In this document: positions 10,261-21,669 of the stretch, in pieces
How the letters are laid out: each line of letters opens with the position of its first letter
Numbering within the stretch: the first letter of the stretch is position 1
NCBI GenBank assembly: GCA_020081605.1
Contig: JAHREC010000029.1
Coordinates: 1 to 64,000, forward strand
From: Albifimbria verrucaria
Lineage: Eukaryota; Ascomycota; Sordariomycetes; Hypocreales; Stachybotryaceae
Length of the DNA: 64,000 bases
Direction of reading: 5' to 3'
Translations under genes and position numbers: made by a program
The notes under the pieces: model-generated
Told to the model about the DNA's origin: nothing
Databases searched by the model: none
Seen by the model: the letters and a program-made list of their open reading frames with translations, nothing else

Positions 10261-11127
10261 TCATAGACAAGACATCCTCACCCGAGTTGATATCTTGACT
10301 GGGGACTCGACCGCTATATTGGTGTGAATGCTACCCGATATGTTTATTAGGTCGAGGGCAGATACTTGAGCGAGGATCTCGAGGTCCTTTATATAAGCAA
10401 CCGTATCAGTTTCTTCTGGAGTTTCGTCGTGTGTCCCTAATGCTCTACCGATTTCTGTGAGATCTTGCGACTGGTTTAGTGTGTGGATAAGCTGGCCGCC
10501 GATCCTAGCCTTATGCCTCTGTTCCGGCGTTGGTAAGCCATTGATGATCATGATACTAGTTTTGCAGGATTTCAAGAGCTTGTTCTTCAACTCCGTGGCA
10601 ACCGTTTGGGCATCGATTATATCTATAAGATATTTCACATTAACTTAGCGTATTTCATTTTACAGTTGATAGTAGCGTATATACTCACTGGTGTCAATGT
10701 TTATAGGCGACTGGGAGCTAGCTTCATTGATGCTGAAGCGAGCTGGTGATCGAGACGGAACCTCCAAGACTCCTCATCATTCCCTGCGGTCTGATCACCA
10801 TTCACCAAATCGGTTGGATTGTCCGAATTCAGTCTGGTCCTGCCCTCGAGACGTTTCAGCTGTGCTTCCAGTTGAGATATACGCTTCGCCATTTCTGTCT
10901 TGGTGTAGCGGCCATTTCGATCAATGAACACGCATTCCTGTTCCAGTCGGGCGCATCGCCGGCACGGTTCGCCTCCTTGGCACCTCTCCTTGTTGCGCCG
11001 ACAGGAGTCGCATCTATCGACACTGGGTTAGTATCCGCCCCATGAATCTAGACTATGGCAAACAGGAATTGCCGTCTACATACGCCCTGGCACGTCGGTG
11101 AGTAGTACCTGTTCTCGCTTTCTGCAT
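10261..11127 (-). pseudogene. Zn2Cys6 transcription factor, DNA-binding end, one frameshift
   Basis: Three exons can be laid out on the minus strand. Exon 1 is 11127-11084 (ATG, basic TTHRRARA). A 70-nt intron (GTATGT donor, TACTAAC branch, TAG acceptor) follows. Exon 2 from 11013 gives CDSCRRNKERC..CRRC......C, a complete CX2CX6CX5CX2CX6C binuclear zinc cluster, then a Lys/Arg/Leu-rich dimerisation helix (MAKRISQLEAQLKRLEG). A 66-nt intron is seen at 10688-10623, and exon 3 (10622-10261) is Thr/Glu/Ile-rich. One lesion is visible near 10775: past it, the frame that fits the second intron (SINEASSQSPINIDT) is shifted from the frame that carries the zinc cluster. The fungal_trans middle domain is absent. 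Known: such clusters bind CGG-type half-sites as dimers. Confidence 0.8.
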
Positions 11128-11571
11128 TTTCAAGATGAAGGAGTAATTGCGGAAGAATTCTTCAGTATATGACATATATGAAAATTTAGCATAAAAAGCA
11201 AAGGTGCAATAAATTGTGTGGTAATTAGCTTATATAACCTCTTACCAAGTGGTTGAATTATGATATGTCACTTTATTGGCTGCTTATCTTGATAATTTTA
11301 CTATGACAGCCAGTGTGTATCTAGATCATATATTTAATGCTGAAATTGTCCGGGATGATGGCGATGCCTCGCTTATTTATTGGTGAAATACACTATTTAT
11401 AAGCGGAGGAGCATAATTCAGAAGCAGGTGGGAAAGCACAATGAGTTAAGACTTGGGTTATCGCAGTCAGAGTTATTTTAATAGCGACTCAATGGGATTG
11501 CAACCCAGTCTCAGAAGAAATGAAGGGATGCTGCCGGCGATAAGTTGAAGAAGACTCGCATGTTGTAACTT
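11128..11571. other. AT-rich stretch without recognised gene
   Basis: AT-rich sequence between the Zn2Cys6 gene and the OrsD-like relic, which would include the promoter of the former. No motif is recognised. Confidence 0.4.
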
Positions 11572-11990
11572 TTGGGCAGGAACTTCGATCAAGAGACCAA
11601 TCGGTGCAGTTATGGGTTAGAGTGTCGTGCTTGTGGTCATATTGTTCGCCGCGTTCAAAGGATACAGAAACATTGTTCTGACGAGCATCAATGGACCAAA
11701 CCAAGAGACAGGGAAGACCACCGTCGGATCGCCATATTTCCGCATATGAGCCACCATGGAAAGAGAGTGTCATGTGTCAACGAGTCTTCCCTAGCAGGTC
11801 AGGCAACAAATGGTTCCAACTAAATTCCCATACACAAAGATCAACCGATTTAAACGACCAGATACATGCAGATTCGTCCCAATCCCGAGTGGTGCCACAA
11901 AAATTCGATCCGATCTCATGTTCTCATCTGAGTGAGGTGATAGAACGTGGGGGGATACTAGGAAACAGTGAAGCAGCCACGGTTGAGTAG
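11572..11990 (+). pseudogene. OrsD-like (DUF3505) zinc-finger relic
   Basis: The first frame contains LECRACGHIVRRVQRIQKHC followed by SDEHQW, the CX2C...HCX3-4HxW finger found in fungal proteins named after OrsD of the orsellinic-acid cluster (DUF3505). The usual continuation (basic GRP(P/S) stretch, PW.E.V.CQR, F(P/V), W/YF) is present but in another frame, as GRPPSDRH, PPWKESVMCQRVFPSRSGNKWF, so one base has been lost or gained near 11695-11710. Only the N-terminal finger region survives, about 140 codons; full proteins of this family are several hundred residues long. The function of the family is not established. The fragment lies between NLR pieces and has no obvious partner. Confidence 0.6.
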
Positions 11991-12792
11991 CAAGGGCATG
12001 GACAGTAATTCATTTGTATATGTTCAGAATAAGAATACTCAGGGCACACATTCGAATCACCTAGCAAATGTCTAGTAAATAAAGGGAATTGATTTTAATT
12101 AAAGCTATATTGTATATATATATATGAGATCTGTTAATTAATATATACAGGAATAATTAGGAACCTACAGTGAGGTTCAGATTCACCGTCCACCAATCTG
12201 AACTTTACCTCTTTCTAAACTGGCCCATTTTTAGTTCCGCCTCTCGAAGTACCTTGGATATTGGAGCATTAACAGTGAATTTGATGCCTCAGATACGAAC
12301 ATTTGTCAGCTATCTGAAAGTGGCAGCCACTTCTGCCTCGTACATAACCCTTCAGATTCGACCCAAAAGTGCTTTGTTCCCCCATGGTCCCATGATTAAC
12401 GCCTGAGCAGCATAAGAAAGTCACCCCACTCTTCATGATGCTCGATCAAGGATATTGCCCAAAGGGCCGCTTTGATTTGGTAATTAGAGCGTACACAAGT
12501 TATGAGTGACCGTAGAAGGTACGTAATTAGGATCGTAGCCTCCTGTCTTCTCCGATACATGCTGTCTTCAAGATATCTGAATGGGAGGAATTATACTCCA
12601 CTGTACTCTGCATCGTGTTTTGATGCCTCCTTCCTAATGTCCTTCGATCTGGGTGCAACGGCTGCCTTATTCAACTGCAGCAGGTTGTGTGTGCTTACCC
12701 CGCGTTTTGCAGCCTAGAATGTGAGAATGCTCTCGAATCTTCTACAATACCGAACCTTATTCTTTCCTGAGATCGAGCATACTGGATAGATT
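11991..12792. other. Gene-poor stretch with a faint minus-strand coding relic
   Basis: The left part (12050-12150) is very AT-rich. On the minus strand at about 12700-12200 a frame with two internal stops looks protein-like (for example KAALWAISLIEHHEEWGDF and SWDHGGTKHFWVESEG). I do not recognise it and give it low weight. Confidence 0.25.
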
Positions 12793-12822
12793 TTGCAGAC
12801 TCGGGAATGCAACTTTTCTATA

Positions 12823-13834
12823 ATGAGACTTAGACTCGATAGCCCTGATTGCTATACGATTGCATGGATTGCTGCTCTTCCTATCGAGCGTGCAGCAGCA
12901 ACTGCTCTGCTCGACGACCGCCATGACCCGCCCCAAGACTTCGAGCAACATTACTCAGATACGAATTCCTATACCTGGGGGCGAATGGGCAACCACAACA
13001 TTGTTATTGCATCGCTTCCTGCCGGCTCGTACGGAATAACGTCTGCAGCAACTACAGCTTCGAATGTCCTATCGTCCTTACCTCATATCAAGATTGGGCT
13101 GCTTGTAGGAATAGGTGGTGGCATCGCACGACCTACTCCTCAGGACATTCGACTTGGAGATGTTGTTGTCAGTCAACCGGACAGGACAACCGGGGGTTGT
13201 ACAGTATGATCGTGGGAAAGCGAAGCTGGGACATGTGTGGGCACGTACGGGTTCTCTGAACACGCCTCCTTCGGTGCTCCTCCACGCTGTATCGAATCTG
13301 CAGGCGGAGCACCTTATAGCAGCTTCCAAAATCCCTGACCTCTTACAAGTTATGTGGGATGCTAACCCCGTGATGAAAAGGGTAAGACCTAACTCCGCAG
13401 GCTTTGTACATCAAGGATTTGAAAATGATCGACTCTTTCAATCGAGCTATAGCCATTCTGGGGGTTCATGTGACAAGTGCGATAAGTCATGGGAGGTGGA
13501 ATGTACTCCACGGGAGGACACTTCTCCAGAGATCCACTATGGAATTATAGCGTCGGGAAATGCGCTTATCAAAGACGCGACCGCTCGTGACCAGCTTGTG
13601 GAAGAGATAGGTGGATGTCTTTGTGTCGAGATGGAGGCTGCTGGCCTAATGAATCATTTTCCATGCATTGTGATCAGAGGGATATGTGATTATGCTGATT
13701 CGCATAAGAATGATCGGTGGCAACAATATGCTTCTGCTACAGCAGCGGCGTATGCGAAGGAATTGCTTGGCTATGTTGAGTCCAAACAACTGCAAGCGAC
13801 AGGTGGGGCAGTTGAGATGCTTAGATTAAGTTAG
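12823..13834 (+). pseudogene. PNP_UDP effector domain of a PNP-NACHT-WD40 NLR (5' part)
   Basis: The start is ATG at 12823, followed by YTIAWIAALPIERAAATALLD. Then come YTWGRMGNHNIVIASLPAG, IGLLVGIGGGI (phosphate-binding glycines) and RLGDVVVSQP. The frame ends at TGA 13207-13209, but a second frame takes over at GVVQYDRGKAK, so one base is lost or gained at about 13185-13200. It then runs through LNTPPSVLLHAV, YGIIASGNALIKD, CVEMEAAGLMNHFPC (nucleoside-binding Glu) and IRGICDYADSHKND, completing the phosphorylase fold to 13834. Known: this domain is the N-terminal effector module in many fungal NLRs. Two candidate introns (donors near 13830 and 13932) join it to the NACHT part through a short helical linker (QDVSKVKQELDNI), the usual arrangement. 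Confidence 0.88.
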
Positions 13835-13990
13835 TCTCCCGAGATGCAGTTTTGCTCTACAGTCAATCGCTAACAGATCAAAGTCGGCCAAGATGTATCC
13901 AAAGTGAAGCAAGAATTAGACAATATTAGGTAAGATCTATGAACGATTTCTACACAATACATACAGTCATCTTGACACGCCGTCTCTTAG

Positions 13991-15601
13991 TTTTGTTGTA
14001 CTTAATGCCAATCAGAAATCTCTGCTTGATAAACTGCAGGTTGCCGATGGTGCATCATTCAACTCAGACGCCAAAGAATATAATCCGACTTGTCTTGAAG
14101 ATACGCGGGTGGAGCTCCTCAACCAGGTATCGGCATGGATTCACGATCCTAGCGCTAAAGCACTGTTTTGGTTGAATGGTATGGCTGGAACGGGAAAGTC
14201 CACCATATCACGAACCATCGCTCGCTCGCTGTCTAGGACGAATCGCCTCGGTGCCAGCTTCTTCTTCAAGAGAGGAGAGGCTGATCGTGGAAATGCTTCC
14301 AAGTTTATGACGACGATAGCCCGCCAGCTGGCAGATAAAGAGCCGAGGATGGTACCAACCCTTGTGAAGACAATCGAAACAGACTCAACTATATTGGGCT
14401 CAGCCATCCAAGAGCAGTTCCAGAAGTTGATTTTTGAGCCCTTGTCGAAGATCACTCTGTCGAGTCCATTCGTCATCATTGTGGATGCGCTGGACGAATG
14501 CGAAGACGATGACAAGATCAGAACCATCGTTCACCTCTTTGCGCGTATACAGTCTCAACGCATACCTTGGCTGAAAGTCTTTGTGACAAGTAGGCCAGAT
14601 TGGCCGATCCGTCTTGGTTTCGCACAGGCACAAGGCACCTACCAAGATTTTATTCTTCATGAAATCAAACCCGAAACTATCGAACATGATATCTCGACAT
14701 TTCTAGAACACGAGTTCCGATCGATAAGTGATGATTATAACCTTACAATGATGCAAACCTGTCTACCTCCGGACTGGCCGGGCGAGTTGAGGATTAAGGC
14801 TTTGGTTAACCTCGCAAAGCCACTTTTCATCTCGGCCGCAACTGCTTGCCGATTTATCTCCGAGCCCAGTCACGGCCACCCTGATAAGCTTCTCGAGGAA
14901 ATCCTAGCGTACAAAGGCAAGAGTGCAACTTCTGGCTTCGATGCGACGTACTTACCAATATTGAATCGACAAATCGTCGGTATTCAATCTGAACGAAAGA
15001 GAGATGAAGTCGTTCAGCAGCTTCGAAAGCTTATCGGCATTATTATTACACTTGAGAGCCCTCTTTCGAGCTCGGCTTTAGAGGGATTGCTCAATATCCC
15101 ACAAGTCATCATTGTCGATCAACTGAAGATGCTTCATTCAGTTTTTCAGGTTCCTATTTCATCAAAGGATCCCGTACGCCTATTTCATCTATCTTTTCGG
15201 GATTTCTTAGTTGATCCTGAGACACGGAATAAAACACCGCTTTGGATAGACGAGAAGCAAATGCACCAAGATATAGTGTTCCATTGCCTCCACGTCATGA
15301 AGGCAAACCTTCGCCGGGACATATGCGATTTGCGCGCACCAGGGATTGCTCGATCCGATATCGATCAGCAAAAGTAACTAACCATATTCAGCCGGAGCTT
15401 GAATATGCATGTCTTTACTGGGTCGATCACATAAGGAAAGGAGACATACACATCTCGAATAATGAACTTTACCTATTCCTTTCCAGCCACCTACTACAGT
15501 GGATGGAAGCATTGAGTCTATTGAGGCGGGCCTCAGGCAGCCTTGGAGTTCTACGAACATTGCGTTCTGTTTTACGGGTGCGTTCTGTCTATCTTAATTA
15601 A
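13991..15601 (+). pseudogene. NACHT NTPase domain of the same NLR (middle part)
   Basis: The exon opens after the acceptor at 13990 and is in frame with the block from 14109. Walker A reads GMAGTGKST (about 14180-14206), then FFFKRGEADRGN, and Walker B reads FVIIVDALDECEDD (about 14467-14508) with the paired acids needed for Mg and hydrolysis. The arginine sensor region is VFVTSRPDWPIR. The winged-helix half follows with FHLSFRDFLVDPETR, the usual end of the NACHT module. The frame stops at TAA 15375-15377, but the expected next segment (QPELEYACLYWVDHI) continues in the next frame, so a one-base shift sits at about 15360-15378. Known: NACHT proteins oligomerise on ligand binding. Here the catalytic motifs are intact but the reading frame is not. 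Confidence 0.88.
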
Positions 15602-16302
15602 ATAGCAAAAGATACTCATTTCTATATAAGACCCAGGAAAATGAAGAAGGGTTAATACTACTTGGTGATGCTATCTGGTTTAGCCTTACCTATCTGTCGA
15701 CCATTGAATCTTACCCGCTTCAGATCTACGCTCTTATTGCCGTCTTACCACTCAAAAGCCCTATACGAAATGTGTTCCTGAAGAGTCAATGGGCTTGGTT
15801 ATCTATCCCTGGAACTTTAGAGTAGAACTGGGATTCATGTCTACAGACGCTGGAGGGCCATAGCAGCGGGGTATACTCGGTGGTGTACTCACCGGATGGT
15901 CAGCATCTTGCATCGGCCTCGGGTGATAAAACTATTCGGCTCTGGGATGCGGCGACTGGCCAATGCCTACAAATCTTCAACACTGGACCGACGTCTCGGT
16001 TATTGTTTACTCCTGACGGCTCCCATCTACTTACAGATACAGGGATTCTGATGATAGAGAGCACCCACTTGTCACGGCTACAACCCAACCTACCTTTAGA
16101 TGTTAATAAACCTACACTACCAGGATGCGGGCTGGATGAAGATGGCTGTTGGATTACGTGGAGCGGGCACAAGACACTATGGTTGCCAGTGAACTTCCGA
16201 CCAACCTTCCCAGACAGTCTAGCTATCTCAGAATGCAGAGTGGTAATTGGGTCTCCATCTGGAAGAGTCACCTTTATCTGTATAGACGCGAATAAACTAT
16301 AG
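15602..16302 (+). pseudogene. Linker and collapsed WD40 tail of the NLR (3' part)
   Basis: After a probable small intron, 15630-15820 still encodes the conserved pre-WD linker (PLQIYALIAVLPLKSPIRNVF, then WLSIPGTLE). A TAG at 15823-15825 then interrupts the join to WDSCLQTLEGHSSGVYSVVY. One full WD40 unit follows (SPDGQHLASASGDKTIRLWDAATGQCLQ), a partial second unit (LLFTPDGSHLLTDTG), and the usual non-repeated C-terminal cap ending at TAG 16300-16302. Fungal NLRs of this class commonly carry about 7-14 nearly identical WD40 units. Having the first half-turn and the cap but almost nothing between suggests loss of the array by unequal exchange between repeats rather than random decay. Confidence 0.8.
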
Positions 16303-17520
16303 TAATTTAAACTATTTTATAGCGAATGTATAAATCAATAACGTCTTCCAAAGATTAATAGAAAATAATATTTTACAGTAATATAATAACTCTGTTTTGG
16401 AGGGTCATAGGGAGCTCCTGATAATATGCATTGATCTCACATTCTAAAATATTCTGATGAACCAAGCTGAGCCGTTAGCCACGAAGTTCATCCTTCTCGA
16501 CTGGCAGCACTACAGAAAATTCTAGAGAATACAGCCTACGTATCATGTTCCTTACAAGCAGGTAGGAAACAGTACCATCATTTGAACTTGCGGTCACTGC
16601 ACTTGCTTGGAAGATTAGGTTAAAATGTACTATTGCATTGAGTAAAACCCCACTTACTATTTGCTTCCCAAGGCTAAGTCATCATATCTATTTTATACCT
16701 GAAGCATTAAAAGCTGGCTGTTAAAAGATGGGACTCAAGAGACCTCCGGAAGCAAGTCACACACTGTGCTTGCGCCACACGTGCTTAAAAATGGACCATT
16801 TTAGAATGAACTAAAGTTTAGGCTGGCGGACGGTGAACCTGAACCCCACTATATCATTGAAATTTACAATGAAAATATTTAATGAAATGAAAATTAGATT
16901 AATTTAAGTTTATTTTGGTTAATTATTGAAGAATTACACATATGTGAATTAATATTTCTTTTTATTTATTAATGAGAAGACTATTACTCATTAATAATAC
17001 ACAACTATTGGAATAGCTTTATATGAAGTCCTAGCAATAATCTATAAATTGACAACAATTATTAAAATTACTACTGCGAATTAAATAAACCTGATTATGT
17101 ATCTAAGGATAGCACTGGTCTTGTTGCCTCTTTACGGAGATGTTCCGGCTCATCTTACTCTTGGTTCTTGATAAGGTCGACTGCATGTGTATTTATTTTC
17201 TCGCCGGTTTGGGCGTTGAAGAAACACATCTTCAAAAGCAGGCTCTGCGAGCTCTTGTACCGCGAAATGCAACCTTGATACCCCGAGCAAAGTTTATGAG
17301 AAGCTTGACAATACATGGCACCTTATTGAGTTTGACCCTTGTTGGGTGACACTCTCCATTGCATGTACGATGACTCCTGCGGCCAATGCAACCGCAAAGT
17401 CTAAAGGTTTGGTTTTGGGCATGCACCCGATGACACTGAACATGAACAATGTGCTCAGCAACTCTATGTTCATGTAGATCACTTGACCACTGTTCACAGC
17501 GATTGCATGCACCTTTATTA
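16303..17520. other. AT-rich, gene-poor stretch
   Basis: Strongly AT-rich, especially at 16850-17095. On the minus strand at 17510-17150 a frame with one stop looks weakly protein-like (VALAAGVIVHAMESVTQQ, then LHFAVQELAEPAFEDVFLQ), but I do not recognise it. Confidence 0.35.
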
Positions 17521-17664
17521 TCTTGCGACTGTACCTTGAGTCTCTAGGTATAGAACTCAGTAATTGGATCTATGAATTATGGAATACCGAGCTCTTTGAC
17601 ATCCAAGAAGCCATCTCATTTTGTTCTACTGAATGGATTATTTACATTTTCACTAGGGTCTATC

Positions 17665-18280
17665 CCTCTGAAGTCCTTAATCCTCAAAATATCTCATCGA
17701 AAATCCTATATACCGGGATCTTATTCGAGGAATGTGGTGTGACTCTGATTCCTTGGCTCTGTTGAAATCTTCCTCCGCGCATCGCGTATACTCATAGGCT
17801 GAGATAGAGCTGACCATTGGTAGTTTCCGATGCTGCCCATCTCTTATGTATTTATTGGGGAAAAACTGGCTCATAGTTTTCAATGGGAATTTGATCTTCT
17901 TTCCTTCTTTCCATGTAAGTGATGGGATTGATGGGTGCTCCCTTTGCCACAGAGTAAGTCGGACCCATGAATCTTCGGGCCATAATGGACCGCTGAGTCT
18001 TGAGAAGACAATTGAGATATGCCTGAGTTCTGGAAAGCGTGAAAGAAGATGTGGTAGCCATTCGGAGAGGGCGGCATCACCGAATGGGACAGCTATGTGT
18101 TCGATTTGCAATATCCATTCCGGGATCTCGTCGTTGTCATGAAGTGAGGCTCGGAAATTTTTCAACGTCAGATGCTCCATGTATAAAATGTCGAAAGCAG
18201 TGTTGAAAGGAAGCAGTTTTGCTTCCCTAAGAGCAATTACCCGTGCTTCTTTACTTGCGTTTAGGAGTGACCGGGCTTCG
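17665..18280 (-). repeat. Segmental duplication, copy A (616 bp)
   Basis: Matches 55961-56575 along its whole length with only two differences by eye: copy B lacks one C in the CCC run at about 17940-17942, and has A where copy A has G at about 18170. The boundaries are abrupt at both ends. Copy A lies within a longer 2EXR gene, so it is probably the source. Confidence 0.92.
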
Positions 18281-18465
18281 AAGCGCACCATGGGCAGCTG
18301 TTCTCGTTTCTGATAATGATCCGGTAGTAATACGCAAGATCCCTGATCCATCAAGACCCCTGCCGATGCGAAAGACCAGATTTTGCTTCTGACTTCAGGG
18401 GCAGGTTGGGAAAGAGCGTGAACTGTTCTGATTTTGGACCCTGTGGAATAGGTTCTGGGTCACGT
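17677..18465 (-). CDS. 2EXR-domain protein, intact core with a likely 5' frameshift
   Basis: The open frame from 18354 to 17677 (225 residues) carries features of the fungal 2EXR family (2EXR named for its EXR motif). Upstream, two frames split the signature: one reads FTLFPNLP (about 18425-18400) and the next reads PEVRSKIWSFASAGV. A one-base change near 18403-18412 therefore separates the two halves of the usual F-LFPxLPxE(I/V)R-IW signature. The body has RSLLNASKEARVIAL, matching the family's C-RES-R-like stretch, LYMEHLTLKNF, and HIAVPFGDAA..WLPHLLSRFPELRHISIVF. Function is unknown; members are common and expanded in plant-associated ascomycetes. Positions 17665-18280 are duplicated at 55961-56575. 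The start codon at the 5' end is not settled. Confidence 0.6.
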
Positions 18466-18589
18466 CTAACGGCTAAATCTTTACATTTTTGGGTAATCTT
18501 TGGTTTTCTGATGAGGCCCATCGTGAGAAGAAGTAGGTTCTACCAGGCGTTACAGACAGCCGAAAAGGATTGTGAGATTGATGTTTAAT

Positions 18590-20532
18590 CGCGTTTCACT
18601 AAGGCAGAGCGGACCCTTAGCCCGCAAGCAGATCGATGAGTGTAGAGAAATTTTCTAGAAGCATGTTCCACTAGCTGAAGTGTGGGTCTTGGTCTGCTTG
18701 CATTTTCAGCCTGCGCCACAATTACGAGGTGACGACCTGGCAAGGCTGATTTCTAATCATTATGATCGGTGCGTGACAGCTTCGCAGAATGTCTCGTAAA
18801 GAACTCTTGAGATTTTTCAAAGAACAGGTATGCATTCGATTCTGTTTTCCACCACCATAATTGTGCGGAAGAGGTCATTGCAATAAAGATACCGCAACAT
18901 AAATCAACCATGGCTCCTCACCACGCGGGCCTTGAAGCTTCATGACTTCTTGCTAGCCTCTGGTATCTGTGAAAAGATTATCAGCCAAGGGCCGTGCAAG
19001 GGCCCCTCTTCATATTCATTGGTTCATTCACATTATGACATGGGCATAAATTCATCTTTAGCTCAAGAAATTTTCGTAGAACCAGCTTCCAGATGTAAAT
19101 TAGCCAAAATCTTCCATATAATGCAATAGAAAGAACTTCCTGCTATTGTGTGATGGCCCTACAAGGTGCCAGTATTATTTTCTTTCGTTTGCAGACTGAA
19201 GCTAATAGGAATGGCTGTCTTGAGGGAAAAGTCCTATGGAAGAGCCCGGATTGGGCCCCTACATTGTCGGCGTTCTGCATGTGGATTTGATTATAGATGA
19301 TCTTCGATATCCCTAGGATTCATGCAGCTGTTATAGTCAACAGACATAGGCAGTGTAGTTATCTCTTGGGCCAACTCGTCATAAGAGATCTCGATTGGTT
19401 ATAAATGGCGTTGTGTTCATGTCCGCCGCTTTATGCATATCATAATTTCGTTATCGTTGTACATAGTGATGAACATAAACGTAGGGGATTCTCTTTCTAA
19501 GCTATCTATTTGACCTTTATTCAGCCAGTTAGTCCGCCAGATAACTACCTCAAGAGGCCCTGAATTTATTATGCGATACTAGACAGATTTGAAGCTGGTC
19601 ATAGGGCCACATTTTCTGTCCCTCACAATCATCTTTCTTCAATTCAACGAGACGGCGGTACAGGCCACAGTTCGTACGGCATGTGCTCGGAACTCTATCC
19701 ATAGCTGCCCATAGCTTCTGTAGGCTCGATATTTGGTCTTTGTATGTCATGAGCAGCTTGTTCAGCTCTACTTTTATCAAAGGTGATACCCAAGCCGATG
19801 CTTTCATTGATAGCCGACTACAAGCAACAGCAATGTAGCTGGGCCTAGCACGCTGTCCACTTCTTGCTCAAGAGGCTATTTTCGTACTGACTGTTAAATC
19901 CGGGTTCTCTAAACTCTCTTGCCAGATCACCACAACTTATGGTACGGGGTATCTCGTTTTTGGTTTTATTTTAAATGGATTGTAAGAGATTTTAAGCACA
20001 CAGTTATGTCTGTCCCTGTAACTGAAGGATGAGAAAAGCCTTGCTATTGTTAACCACAATAAACAATGATGAGAGTCAATTTGTAACTGTTGGAATAATC
20101 TACTTACATTATATAGCAAATCAAATCTTAGTTAGGCTCTTATGCTTATGTAGATGTCAAGTTTTCAATCAACCCAGTTGCCCTGTGCTGGTATCCTGCA
20201 TCAATATCATCACATCTAGGATATTCTGTCCCTATAAGGTCACGGATGGCTACGATGGAAAATCGATACTATGTCGATGCATGGTATGGAGGCGCTAGTT
20301 GAATGTAGTAATTTATTAGCTAATCATCCAGTCTACAGAACCCCACATGGGTTCGTGAGGTGAGGTGAGGTGGGGTTGACAGGCTTTTTCAACGTAGCTT
20401 GCCTAGCTCGTAAATTCCTGCCAGCACCTTCTTCGACCCAGGTGCGCTTCTCACCAGTGAGAGCCGAGCAATGGTCAGAGGGTGAACATGGATGATACTT
20501 CCATGCTTCTGCAATAATTCAGTCTTAAGGGC
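18590..20532. other. No supported gene
   Basis: An 85-codon minus frame at 19550-19807 (VELNKLLMTYKDQISSLQKL, with several Cys further on) could be a real fragment but has no motif I know. A GTGAG-type microsatellite lies at about 20356-20376, just upstream of the WC-1-like relic. Confidence 0.35.
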
Positions 20533-21669
20533 TTGACGTCTGAGTGTTATAAGCAATCCTGGGATAAGATGTTGTTGGATAATACGGACGATGTCGTTCA
20601 TGTCTTATCTCTCAATGGTCTTTTCCTCTATGTCTCCTCATCATGCAAGCGTATGCTCGAGTACGATACGTCAGACCTTGTGGGTAACTCAATCTCCTCC
20701 ATCTGCCACCCATCCGATATCGCATCTGTAGCGCGTCAGCTCAAGGAGACAGCTTTTGGAAATCTTGTTGATATTGTATTTAGAGTTCGCAGGAAGAATA
20801 GTGGCCATGTATGGTTTGAAAGCTACGGCTCACCATTCACTGGGCAAGGCAAAGGACGCCAGTGCATCGTTCTTGCGGGACGTGGGCATCCCGTCTTAGC
20901 TCTCAGCCGGCAGAATGTGGAGGCGAATGGTGGAATTGGCGATAGCGAGCTCTGGACGAAGCTGTCCACTTCAGGCATGTTTCTCTTCGTATCATCAAGC
21001 ATCAAATGTCTCCTCGGTCTGCAGCTAGAACCTTTGGTTGGTACAAGCATGCACAAACTGATGCGGAAGAAGTCAAGATTGGACTTTGGCCGAGCGATTG
21101 AAAAAGCTAGGGAAGGCAAGATTATCAGTTGTAAGCATGAGATCCAGAATAGCCAAGGCCAGGTTGTACAGGCTCAGACGACTATTTGCCCTGGCGATGC
21201 GATAGAAGGACAGAAGCAACCGTTCCTTCTTGCTCAGACCAAATTGGTCAAGATTTCCTCCCGAAATATTCCCCCAGCGAGCACTGTTTCATGTGATCCA
21301 TATGGTGCTTTGGCACCAAGGAGTAATGGGTACATATCTGCTGTCAACCTTGCATTAGAACCAACTGAATGATCTTTGAGCCCAGGTACACAACTCATAG
21401 CCTTAAGCTCAGAAGACAACCTATTCGATGAGCTGCAGGCGACTAAGTGTTCTGACTGGCAATTCGAAATGTTGCAGATGCAGAAGATAAACATGACCCT
21501 TGCTAAAGAAGTCAGAAGGTTGTTAGCCGCCAAAAAAAGACGCAAAAGGGGACAGGGAGCTGGTGATATCGTACTCGATTGTGCCAATTGTCATACCAGA
21601 AACACACCCGAATGGCGAAGAGGACCAAGCGGCCAGAAAGACCTCTGCAACAGCTGTGGCTTGCTCTAG
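20533..21669 (+). pseudogene. White-Collar-1-like PAS/GATA protein, LOV half missing, stops inside
   Basis: The frame reads QSWDKMLLDNTDDVVHVLSL, then FLYVSSSCKRMLEYD and LVGNSISSICHPSDI: the second PAS domain of WC-1. The third PAS domain follows (LWTKLSTSGMFLFVSSS). In the same frame, after TGA at 21370-21372, come [20 protein letters not shown], the basic [11 protein letters not shown] and the GATA finger [26 protein letters not shown]. The frame ends at TAG 21667-21669 exactly where WC-1 has Trp in GLRWAK; the next codons still give AK. CGA to TGA and TGG to TAG are both C:G to T:A changes. Known: WC-1 is the blue-light receptor and clock activator, whose first PAS (LOV) binds flavin. No LOV domain is present upstream, so this is a truncated paralog, not the receptor. 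Confidence 0.88.

Noticed and set aside
12200..12700. Minus-strand coding-like stretch
   Set aside because: Has internal stops and no recognisable family; mentioned in the gap note only.
20356..20376. GTGAG microsatellite as a telomere-like repeat
   Set aside because: Unit is not TTAGGG and only about three copies long.
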